This document shows, in pieces, positions 32,688 through 39,418 of a stretch of DNA of 39,418 nt. A model generated the notes under the pieces. That model ran no database searches and had not been told where the DNA came from. It saw only the letters and a list, made by a program, of their open reading frames with translations. The stretch covers positions 1-39,418 of the forward strand of contig DDTD01000060.1 in NCBI GenBank assembly GCA_002344005.1. The letters are read 5' to 3'. How positions within the stretch are numbered: the first letter of the stretch is position 1; the number at the start of each line of letters is the position of its first letter. The DNA is from Ignavibacteria bacterium UBA2373 (GTDB taxonomy: Bacteria; Bacteroidota; Ignavibacteria; Kapaibacteriales; UBA961). A program made the translations under genes and the position numbers.

Positions 32688-34217
32688 ATGAAATTTTTCT
32701 TTGTTCTGGTTATTCTACTTTCTACTTCAATGTTTGCCCAAGAAGTGCCCTATAAATATTTTTTATTTATAGATGTAGATCATTGCCTTCAATGCAATCA
32801 AACGATTATTAATAGTACCATCGAACGTTTGAGAGAGCAAAAAACAGGGAAGATTATTGCTGTACTTTCTACAAATTCTTCCGATGATTATACAATCTAT
32901 TGCAAGCAATTAGATGTTGATTCCTGTATATATGATACTCTCGGATTATTCAAACGATGCGCTATTAAAGATCAACCAACTCTTATTGTCACTTCTCAAA
33001 GTGGTTATGAATTATACAGATGTGAAAACATAAACAGATATAATTCAGATGTAGGAGAAATACTCAAAAAAATATCCCGAATCAATAATAAGGATATACA
33101 ACAGATTGTCTTAGAGAAAAATGACAATTCCATACTTGGTAAAGCATATCAGCCAATTATTGACTTTCGCAATAATACTTTATATACCGTAGATGAATTG
33201 CAAAATGAAATAGCAGGATACAGCATAGTGACGGGAAAACGTTTGCTGACCATTAAGCCACCCTCAAAAGCAGAAGAACTTACCGCAATGAAAAAAGCCC
33301 TGCCCCAAGTTTTTGCTTTGGAAGCGTGGGGTATCCCCTTTAGTAAGCCCAAAGAAAATACGGTGAAAGCAAAATTTCAACAAGTAACCCCCACTATGGA
33401 TTTTGGAACATTATCTATTTTACTTAATCTGGAAACTAAAGTTACCGACACCTCTATTCTTCCTGATGGCACTATGTCATTATCAAACCATTATCTTGGC
33501 AGAATTATTAGTACTACATATAGCAATAATCAGATTCAAGGAGCATATATTCCAGCAACGGAAGAATATGCCGCCTCATATTTAAAATACAGAGAACCAA
33601 TTCTTTATTCTAATCTTTCTTATGGATTTATTAGAAAAAATCATAGAATACCCGATGATTCTATAAGTCCTTTTTTTATCTCTCGCATACCTACTTTGGA
33701 ACAAGGTACATATTTTCTTAACTATGGAAGATTAAAAAAAGAATATGGATTAACAACATTCAACACTTTCACACTTGGTGTACTTGAATATAATCAGGCA
33801 CAAAAAGGATTTATATATATGAATCATTGGAATCATATTTTTTGTAAAATACTTCTTCGTGATACTATTATCAAGTTCCCATTTTCCGGTTTACTCCATT
33901 GCGCTGTTCCCAATAATCTAAAACCTCTCTTATTGCCGCATACCGACACCATGCGCTATTTTGTGAATGATATTTTTTCAAATTCTCGACATTTTTTTGT
34001 CCTTATTCAACCCTATAGTCCACAAAAATCTTCTGACTACTATATTTTACAGCGATACAATTGGGATGGAATTCTTGAACGTGAGATTTACGTGCAATGT
34101 CACGACGATAAAGTGTCGCGCATCAACATAGCGGGCTGTACAGAGGACGATATTTATATTCTTGCTAAATTCTCCCAAAAAGGACATATACTGCAAAAAT
34201 TGTCTGTCAAAGAATAA
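32688..34217 (+). CDS. exported protein of unknown function with N-terminal CxxC thioredoxin-like segment
   Basis: The start MKFFFVLVILLSTSMFAQ is a clear signal peptide, so the protein acts outside the cytoplasm. Residues about 22-125 look thioredoxin-like: strand YFLFIDVD, then CLQC (Cys33/Cys36) at a helix start, then KIIAVLSTNSSDDY and a cis-Pro-like DQPTLIV. The remaining about 380 residues have repeated beta-rich stretches (GTMSLSNHYLGRIIST, FNTFTLGVLEYNQ, HFFVLIQPY, DIYILAKFSQKGH) that suggest a six-bladed beta-propeller. I do not recognise a named family. It follows rlmB by 13 bases but may have its own role. AT-rich compared with rlmB and nadM. Confidence 0.75.
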   Translation: MKFFFVLVILLSTSMFAQEVPYKYFLFIDVDHCLQCNQTIINSTIERLREQKTGKIIAVLSTNSSDDYTIYCKQLDVDSCIYDTLGLFKRCAIKDQPTLIVTSQSGYELYRCENINRYNSDVGEILKKISRINNKDIQQIVLEKNDNSILGKAYQPIIDFRNNTLYTVDELQNEIAGYSIVTGKRLLTIKPPSKAEELTAMKKALPQVFALEAWGIPFSKPKENTVKAKFQQVTPTMDFGTLSILLNLETKVTDTSILPDGTMSLSNHYLGRIISTTYSNNQIQGAYIPATEEYAASYLKYREPILYSNLSYGFIRKNHRIPDDSISPFFISRIPTLEQGTYFLNYGRLKKEYGLTTFNTFTLGVLEYNQAQKGFIYMNHWNHIFCKILLRDTIIKFPFSGLLHCAVPNNLKPLLLPHTDTMRYFVNDIFSNSRHFFVLIQPYSPQKSSDYYILQRYNWDGILEREIYVQCHDDKVSRINIAGCTEDDIYILAKFSQKGHILQKLSVKE

Positions 34218-34346
34218 CACCTTCCTTCAATGAATCTTTGACGATAATAGTAAAACCGCAATTCCCCATTTCTTGTATCTAATGACAGGATACATGCCGT
34301 TTCACCGTAGTTTTGCATTTACCAATCACATTCTCGTGCATACACT

Positions 34347-35261
34347 ATGGATACTAAACAAGACTCTATCGCTGATATTGGTGTCATTATCGGGCGATTT
34401 CAGGTACATGATTTACATACAAGTCATATAGAACTTATTGAAGGGGTTATGGCAAAACACCGTAAAGTTGTCTTATTTCTCGGTGTCAGCCCTGCTCTTG
34501 TAACCAAACGCAATCCCTTGGACTTTGTCTCACGCAAAGAAATGATTATTGCTCGTTTCCCGCAACTGACCGTCTTGGCATTGCCCGATGTGCGCTCTGA
34601 CCAAGAATGGAGTTTGACTCTTGACCGCCGCATACGTGAGGTTTTGCCTGTAGGAAAAATTATGCTCTATGGGCGCAAAGAAGGCGTTTTGGAACGCTAC
34701 CGAGGCGAATTTCCCATGACAGAATTAGAGCCGACAATTTATGTGAGTGGCACGGAAGTACGCAAAAATATCAGCAATGAAGTCATGACCTCACGAGATT
34801 TTCGCGCCGGCGTTATATATGCCGCCTATAATCAATATGACAAAGTATTTACGGGTGTGGATGTGGCTGTGATGAAAGGACATAATGTCTTATTGGCACG
34901 CAAACCCAATGAAACTGAATGGCGATTTATCGGAGGTTTTGCCTTACCCGAAGATACATCGTTTGAAGATACGGTGCGGCGTGAAGTACGCAGTGAAGCA
35001 TGCATTGAAATTCAAAATATTCGCTACATAGGCAGCATGAGAATTGATGATTGGCGCTACAGAGAAGAATCCGATAAAATCATTTCCTTGTTTTATTGTG
35101 CCGATTATGCAGCCGGACATATAGAACCCAATGATGATATAAGCGAATTGCGATTAGTACCCATCCATGAATTCACGGCATCAATGCTTGTCGAAGAACA
35201 TCGTCCCCTGTTCAATCTGCTTAACAGCACAATGATGTTTCACCAAGAAGAAATCGGATAA
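34347..35261 (+). CDS. bifunctional NMN adenylyltransferase / Nudix hydrolase (NadM-type)
   Basis: The N-terminal nucleotidyltransferase has GVIIGRFQVHDLHTSHIEL (HxxH active site), VTKRNPLDFVSRKEMI and the VSGTEVR nucleotide motif; it would make NAD from NMN. The C-terminal Nudix domain (about 165-300) carries GGFALPEDTSFEDTVRREV then RSEACIEI. In the Nudix box REUxEExGU the first Glu of EE is Ser and the Gly is Cys, so the hydrolase may be weak or altered. TAGTTTTG at 34308-34315 resembles a -7 box but no TTG lies at the right distance. First gene of the nadM-bshB1-queE-lexA-purT operon. Confidence 0.88.
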   Translation: MDTKQDSIADIGVIIGRFQVHDLHTSHIELIEGVMAKHRKVVLFLGVSPALVTKRNPLDFVSRKEMIIARFPQLTVLALPDVRSDQEWSLTLDRRIREVLPVGKIMLYGRKEGVLERYRGEFPMTELEPTIYVSGTEVRKNISNEVMTSRDFRAGVIYAAYNQYDKVFTGVDVAVMKGHNVLLARKPNETEWRFIGGFALPEDTSFEDTVRREVRSEACIEIQNIRYIGSMRIDDWRYREESDKIISLFYCADYAAGHIEPNDDISELRLVPIHEFTASMLVEEHRPLFNLLNSTMMFHQEEIG

Positions 35262-35267
35262 ATAATC

Positions 35268-35996
35268 ATGCACTTAGATATACTTGCCTTTGGCGCACAT
35301 CCTGACGATATAGAACTTTCTTGCGGCGGTTCATTGGCTGCAATGATCGGCAAGGGCTATACCGTAGGAATATGTGATCTCACACGCGGTGAATTGGGTT
35401 CTCGCGGCACAGCCGAAACACGTGCCCTCGAAGCCGAAAAAGCGTCTGCCATACTTGGCATTCATGAACGCATAAATCTCGGCATACCCGATGGCGATAT
35501 TAGTGTCAATAATGAATATATTCTTGAAATTGTGGCGGTATTGCGCCATTATACTCCGCGTATTATTCTTATCCCCGCACACAATGATCGTCATCTTGAC
35601 CATGAATATGCCCATCAATTATTGCGTAAATCAGTATTTATGTCCGGTATGACAAAAATTGAAACAATGTATCATGGCATCACCCAAAATCCATATCGCC
35701 CGAAATATATGTTTTCTTATATGCAAAGCTATCATTTCGAGCCTGATTTTATTGTGGATATTTCCGAGCATTTTTCAACAAAAATTCAAGCTATTCAAGC
35801 ATATTCAACGCAAGTATATGTGGAAGGTCAGCATGATGACAATGCACCGCAAACATTTATTTCTACCCCCGCATTTATGACAATGCTCACCGCACGGTCA
35901 CAATATTTGGGTTCGCTCATCGGCGCAAGCTATGGCGAAGGATTTAAAACAATTGAGCCGCTCGGTATTTCCGGTTTTGATATTTGGATGCAATAA
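35268..35996 (+). CDS. bshB1: BshB1, N-acetyl-glucosaminyl-L-malate deacetylase (bacillithiol synthesis)
   Basis: Removes acetate from GlcNAc-malate, the second step toward bacillithiol. The LmbE-type zinc site is His11/Asp13/Asp14 (GAHPDDIEL) and the HLDHEYAH stretch (His109, 112, 116). LTRGELGSRGT and YSTQVY are typical of BshB1 and separate it from other PIG-L deacetylases. 242 aa, complete. Bacillithiol or its N-methyl form is known from Bacillota, Bacteroidota and Chlorobiota, which agrees with the taxonomic guess. bshA and bshC are not in the window. 6 bases after the NadM-type gene. Confidence 0.92.
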   Translation: MHLDILAFGAHPDDIELSCGGSLAAMIGKGYTVGICDLTRGELGSRGTAETRALEAEKASAILGIHERINLGIPDGDISVNNEYILEIVAVLRHYTPRIILIPAHNDRHLDHEYAHQLLRKSVFMSGMTKIETMYHGITQNPYRPKYMFSYMQSYHFEPDFIVDISEHFSTKIQAIQAYSTQVYVEGQHDDNAPQTFISTPAFMTMLTARSQYLGSLIGASYGEGFKTIEPLGISGFDIWMQ

Positions 35997-36000
35997 TACT

Positions 36001-36714
36001 ATGGGAATAAAAACAATTACCGCACCGTCGGAAGAAATACTTGCTTTACGCAATCCCGATGATATTCATCTTTCGGTGAATGAAATATTTTATTCTATTC
36101 AGGGCGAAGGTTTACGTGCAGGCACACGATGCGTTTTTGTACGCTTGCAGGGCTGTTCTTTACGCTGTGTTTGGTGCGACACGCCATATTCATTACAACA
36201 TAAAGGCGGCACACCGATGTCGGGAACGGAAATAATCGAAATTTGTCGTCAATATGAATGTAATTTTATTGAATTTACTGGTGGTGAACCATTAGAACAA
36301 CATGCCGTCCTGCCATTAATGTCATTATTATGCGATGAGGGATATACAGTAGCTGTGGAAACAGGCGGACATATTGATTGCCGCTATGTTGATCCGCGCA
36401 TTATTAAAATTATTGATATGAAATGTCCCGATTCCAAAATGATGTCGCTCAATAATTATGATAATCTTATCATATTGCAACCGCATGATGAAATAAAATT
36501 CGTTATTGCTTCTCGTGAGGATTATGAATGGGCAAAAAAAATTACTGCCGATTATGATTTGACCCATAAAGCAGCGGCTGTGCTTTTTTCCGCAGTATTT
36601 TCAACATTAGAGTTCAAACAATTAGTCGAATGGATTTTGGAAGACCGCTTAGACGTTCGTTTCCAATTACAAGTCCATAAATTCGTATGGGATCCGAATC
36701 AACGTGGAGTATAA
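36001..36714 (+). CDS. queE: QueE, 7-carboxy-7-deazaguanine synthase
   Basis: A radical-SAM enzyme that makes CDG from carboxytetrahydropterin in the queuosine pathway. The cluster motif is GCSLRCVWCDTPYS (Cys52, 56 and 59), preceded by EIFYSIQGEGLRAGTRCVFVR and followed by FTGGEPLEQ and the SAM-binding VAVETGGHID. The open frame begins at 35932, but the ATG at 36001 lies 4 bases after the bshB1 stop and fits the family start. 237 aa. It supplies the step between QueD and QueC; queC is not in this window. Confidence 0.94.
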   Translation: MGIKTITAPSEEILALRNPDDIHLSVNEIFYSIQGEGLRAGTRCVFVRLQGCSLRCVWCDTPYSLQHKGGTPMSGTEIIEICRQYECNFIEFTGGEPLEQHAVLPLMSLLCDEGYTVAVETGGHIDCRYVDPRIIKIIDMKCPDSKMMSLNNYDNLIILQPHDEIKFVIASREDYEWAKKITADYDLTHKAAAVLFSAVFSTLEFKQLVEWILEDRLDVRFQLQVHKFVWDPNQRGV

Positions 36715-36717
36715 TTT

Positions 36718-37341
36718 GTGAAAAATACAGGCGAAAAACAACCCTTAACGGAAAGACAACAACAAGTCTTTGATTTTATTGTTTCAACCCTTCATAATCA
36801 AGGTTTTCCGCCCACATTAAAAGAAATATGTCGTCATTTTTCTTTTGAGTCCACACGTACTGCCTATGATTGCCTAAAAATACTCGATAAAAAAGGATAT
36901 ATTCGTAAAGGAAACGGAAAATCACGCGGCTTGGCTATTCTCCATACCGAAACGCAATCAACATCAGTTGACATACCCGTTTCCGATACAATCACCTTTT
37001 TGTCTAATGATGGTTTGCACAAGACAAAAGCAATCTATTTTGACACAATGTTTTTTGGAAATAATGAGAATATTATTGCAGCAATTTGCTCGGATAATGG
37101 TATGAGAACTGAAGGATTCGCCGAAGGTGATATACTTTTTGTTATACCGTCGCCCCCTACTATTGGCGATATTGTCTTGGCATCCGTTGAGGATATTCTT
37201 TTGGCACGACGTTATTATTCCACAGAAAAATATAATGAATTACAGGCGACAGAAAAAGGTTTTCCCAAAATAAAATTTTTCTCCGGTGACGATGATGTAC
37301 GTATTATTGGAAAAATCATCGGGGTATTTCATTCATTTTAA
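36718..37341 (+). CDS. LexA-like repressor lacking the self-cleavage residues
   Basis: The N-terminal winged helix is clearly LexA: LTERQQQVFDFIVSTLHNQG, PPTLKEICRHF, TAYDCLKILDKKGYIRKG and GKSRGLAI. The C-terminal half follows the S24/LexA fold, including GFAEGDILFV and GDIVLASVEDILLARRY. Where LexA has GDSM with the catalytic Ser, this protein has DNGM (Gly128), and where LexA has the catalytic Lys (VKR), it has ARR (Arg165). The Ala-Gly cleavage site is also not evident around residues 86-100. Classical RecA-stimulated autocleavage is therefore unlikely. The start codon is GTG, 3 bases after queE. 207 aa, normal LexA length. Confidence 0.9.
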   Translation: MKNTGEKQPLTERQQQVFDFIVSTLHNQGFPPTLKEICRHFSFESTRTAYDCLKILDKKGYIRKGNGKSRGLAILHTETQSTSVDIPVSDTITFLSNDGLHKTKAIYFDTMFFGNNENIIAAICSDNGMRTEGFAEGDILFVIPSPPTIGDIVLASVEDILLARRYYSTEKYNELQATEKGFPKIKFFSGDDDVRIIGKIIGVFHSF

Positions 37342-37353
37342 TCTTCGTTTATT

Positions 37354-38520
37354 ATGCAAAAAAAAATTGTTTTACTCGGCTCCGGTGAATTAGGTAAAGA
37401 ATTTGTTATTGCAGCGCAGCGTATGGGGCAATATATAATTGCCGTTGATTCATATCATGGCGCACCTGCAATGCAAGTGGCTCATGAATATGAAGTTATA
37501 CCGATGCTTGACGGCAACGCACTCGATGCTGTCATTGCCAAACATCAGCCCGATATTATTGTACCTGAAATTGAGGCAATACGCACAGAACGTCTTTATG
37601 ACTATGAGCAACAAGGTATTCATGTAGTGCCAAGTGCAAAAGCTGCAAACTTTACCATGAATCGTCGTGCCATACGCGATATGGCAGCACAAGAACTCGG
37701 ATTAAAAACCGCTGCATATACTTATGCTTCTACTTTTGAAGAATTTGAGCACAATGTTCAAAAAATCGGTATTCCTTGCGTTGTCAAACCATTAATGTCT
37801 TCATCCGGTAAAGGTCAATCGGTCATTAAATCGGTGGACGATATTCCCAAAGCATGGGCTATTGCTGCCGAAAAAGGCAGAACGGGAGATAATGATGTTA
37901 TTATTGAAGAATTTATTGATTTTCACACGGAAATTACTTTATTAACAGTAACGCAAAAAAATGGCGAAACATTATTTTGTCCTCCTATAGGACATCGCCA
38001 AGAACGCGGTGATTATCAAGAAAGCTGGCAACCCGTTGCAATGAGCCAAGAACATATACTCGAAGCACAAAATATTGCACGAAAAGTGACCAATGCTTTA
38101 ACCGGTGCAGGTATTTGGGGTGTTGAATTTTTTCTCTCGGATAATGGAGTTTATTTTTCCGAATTATCGCCAAGACCCCATGATACGGGCATGGTAACAT
38201 TAGCGGGAACGCAGACATTTTCGGAATTTGAATTACATCTCAGAGCAATTTTAGGATTACCCATTCCTGTCTTACAAGCAGAAAGAACAGGTGCAAGTGC
38301 CGTTATTTTATCATCGGGTGAAAGTACATCGCCGCGATATGAAGGAATTGAAAATGCACTAAGTCTTGAAAATACAGATATTAGAATTTTTAATAAACCG
38401 GTGGCACGTCAGTATCGTCGCATGGGTGTAGCATTAGCGTATGGCTCTTTGGATGAGTCCACTGATGATATTCGCGCTAAAGCCAAAGCAGCGGCTGATG
38501 CAGTGCATATTATCTTGTAA
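37354..38520 (+). CDS. purT: PurT, formate-dependent GAR transformylase
   Basis: An ATP-grasp enzyme that uses formate and ATP to formylate glycinamide ribonucleotide in purine synthesis. Signatures are LLGSGELGKEFVIAAQRMG, IVPEIEAIRTERL, VKPLMSSSGKGQSVI, TLLTVTQKNGETLFCPPIGH and VYFSELSPRPHDTGMVTL. 388 aa, complete. It is the last gene of the operon; a strong terminator follows 23 bases after its stop. Confidence 0.96.
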   Translation: MQKKIVLLGSGELGKEFVIAAQRMGQYIIAVDSYHGAPAMQVAHEYEVIPMLDGNALDAVIAKHQPDIIVPEIEAIRTERLYDYEQQGIHVVPSAKAANFTMNRRAIRDMAAQELGLKTAAYTYASTFEEFEHNVQKIGIPCVVKPLMSSSGKGQSVIKSVDDIPKAWAIAAEKGRTGDNDVIIEEFIDFHTEITLLTVTQKNGETLFCPPIGHRQERGDYQESWQPVAMSQEHILEAQNIARKVTNALTGAGIWGVEFFLSDNGVYFSELSPRPHDTGMVTLAGTQTFSEFELHLRAILGLPIPVLQAERTGASAVILSSGESTSPRYEGIENALSLENTDIRIFNKPVARQYRRMGVALAYGSLDESTDDIRAKAKAAADAVHIIL

Positions 38521-38543
38521 AGTATTATTGTTTGATACTCCAT

Positions 38544-38580
38544 TCCCTCACTATTCACGAAATGGTGAGGGATTTTTTTT
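38544..38580 (+). terminator. intrinsic terminator after purT
   Basis: TCCCTCAC (38544-38551) pairs with GTGAGGGA (38565-38572) around a 13-base loop, followed directly by eight T (38573-38580). It closes the plus-strand operon. Confidence 0.93.
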
Positions 38581-38761
38581 GCTTATCCTCACTTCGCTGA
38601 ACTCTCATTTGATAGGGAAAATATTTTTTCACCACATATTTGGTGTACATTGTTTTTTTTCGTAAGTTGGACTCAGTGATTGTCACCTGTTGCGTAGGAA
38701 GTCCTTTCGCCAACATTCTGTACAACCACAAAATTTTACCACTTAATACAAAAGGTGAGCT
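38581..38761. other. intergenic region before the Cys-rich gene
   Basis: 181 bases without a supported gene. It has a weak hairpin (CACCA at 38630-38634 with TGGTG at 38641-38645) followed by a T-run at 38652-38659 and an AAAGGTGA-type ribosome site just before 38762. Small open frames on both strands look accidental. Confidence 0.4.
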
Positions 38762-39073
38762 ATGGATACCATACTTACTCATTATCGGCAGTTTCCTCAG
38801 CACTCTGACTCTCTCAAAGGGCTGATGTTCAATCCATGTAATTGTTCCCCCAAAATTCTATGCAAAGTATGTGGCGAAGAGTGTTGCGTTCGTGAGGTGG
38901 CTGTATATGCCATTGATAGCCAATCGCCACAGCCATGTGCACCATTCTTTGATTGGGAAAACACAAACTATGTATGGTGGGATAATACCTGCCCAACAAA
39001 TTTGCCGACTCCCTGTTTTGATGCTTGTAAATTTGATATCTATAATAGTCTTGATCCAACACAATATCCTTAA
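38762..39073 (+). CDS. small Cys-rich protein, 103 aa, unknown
   Basis: Not recognised. It has ten Cys in 103 residues: Cys26, 28, 34, 37, 41, 42 in NPCNCSPKILCKVCGEECC, then Cys59, 77, 85 and 89. The CxxC and CC pairs suggest metal binding or disulfides; there is no signal peptide. An AAAGGTGAG lies just before the ATG and the next gene starts 23 bases after the stop, both of which favour a real gene. No other supported gene overlaps it. Composition (Pro, Cys, Trp) is unlike an accidental frame, but confidence is moderate. Confidence 0.55.
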   Translation: MDTILTHYRQFPQHSDSLKGLMFNPCNCSPKILCKVCGEECCVREVAVYAIDSQSPQPCAPFFDWENTNYVWWDNTCPTNLPTPCFDACKFDIYNSLDPTQYP

Positions 39074-39096
39074 CCTTTTTTTTCAATGGAGATATA

Positions 39097-39418
39097 ATGA
39101 AAACAATAGTATTTTCAATTTTAGTACTTTTACTGTTTTGCGTTTCTGAATCATATTCTTACCGTGCTCCTGATTCCTGTTTGAAAAGGATGTATTATGC
39201 TGATGGGTATGAATATGAACCTAATCCCGATTCGGTGCGCATAGATTCATGTATAGGATCAGCAACCTTTGGTTTACTCTATGCAAAAAAAACATTCTTG
39301 ACAACCTTTGAACATAAACTAATGTATTATGGTAAAGATACAGTATTAAATACATATTACCATAAAACATGGCATGACATATTACCACAATTTACAGCCA
39401 TCAAATCTATATTTGCTC
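39097..39418 (+). CDS. exported protein, truncated by the window end
   Basis: The ATG at 39097 is preceded by GGAG at 6 bases. It reads MKTIVFSILVLLLFCVSESY, a signal peptide or lipoprotein-like start, then a polar region with RMYYADGYEYEPNPDSVRI, LLYAKKTFLTTFEHKLMYY and WHDILPQF, open to the right edge (107 codons). I do not recognise it. It probably shares a transcript with the Cys-rich gene. Confidence 0.7.
   Translation, partial: MKTIVFSILVLLLFCVSESYSYRAPDSCLKRMYYADGYEYEPNPDSVRIDSCIGSATFGLLYAKKTFLTTFEHKLMYYGKDTVLNTYYHKTWHDILPQFTAIKSIFA

Noticed and set aside
36718..37341. Naming the gene lexA and assuming SOS control
   Set aside because: The Ser and Lys needed for self-cleavage are replaced, so a standard LexA role is not supported.
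38555..38803. Minus-strand 82-codon open frame after purT
   Set aside because: It runs through the purT terminator and has no ribosome site or recognisable motif.

Overview
The window is about 39.4 kb of AT-rich bacterial chromosome (roughly 40% GC by eye). I place it in the Bacteroidota/Chlorobiota (FCB) group, perhaps an Ignavibacteria- or Kapabacteria-like lineage. The evidence is a secreted protein with a type IX secretion C-terminal sorting domain, a TonB-dependent receptor with a carboxypeptidase-like N-terminal domain, a bacillithiol-pathway deacetylase (BshB1), and a promoter of the Bacteroidetes type (TTTG / TAnnTTTG) before the suf operon. Clear Shine-Dalgarno sequences before several genes (cheZ, cheY, queG, pgeF, 24807-26081) and a flagellar-style CheZ fit those deeper lineages better than classical Bacteroidetes. 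The taxonomic call is inference.

Layout. 1-571: a partial SAM-dependent methyltransferase. 741-6890: a minus-strand chemotaxis operon, cheR - cheY-like - cheY - cheZ - cheA - cheB, with no cheW or receptor gene. 7094-8810: pgeF and queG. 8811-10423: an accessory pocket with a multi-hairpin repeat element, two unrecognised AT-rich genes and a decayed gene. 10424-17695: cell-envelope genes: a PaaI-type thioesterase, an N-acetylmuramoyl-L-alanine amidase, a tRNA with a CAU anticodon, a small outer-membrane barrel, peroxiredoxin Bcp, a TonB-dependent receptor and a double-PDZ secreted protein. 17974-24708: a SUF Fe-S assembly operon led by an IscR-like Rrf2 regulator (rrf2 - sufB - arsC/spx-like - SPFH lipoprotein - sufC - sufD - sufS). 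24807-31842: a minus-strand run queF - queD - gltX - lipoprotein - NtrC-type regulator - murC - REC/CheX-like regulator. 31889-38520: plus-strand rlmB, an unknown exported protein, then a compact operon nadM/nudix - bshB1 - queE - lexA-like - purT closed by a strong terminator. 38762-39418: a Cys-rich small protein and a truncated exported protein.

The most interesting signals are variations on known systems, not a wholly unknown one. (1) CheZ carries a long acidic tail with four FliM/CheZ-type CheY-binding-like peptides, three of them in a nearly identical coding minisatellite; the CheA linker also holds a duplicated helical motif. (2) The suf promoter has two identical 20-bp elements, each with a perfect IscR type-1-like core palindrome; one lies exactly between the -33 and -7 boxes. 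SufB has an N-terminal motif duplicated and kept at the protein level while its silent sites drifted, and an Spx/ArsC-like protein and a band-7 lipoprotein sit inside the operon. (3) The LexA-like repressor has lost its catalytic Ser, its catalytic Lys and an evident Ala-Gly cleavage site. (4) A REC-REC-CheX-like fusion lacks the CheX phosphatase motif. (5) A structured intergenic element carries four hairpins and a 10-bp direct repeat.
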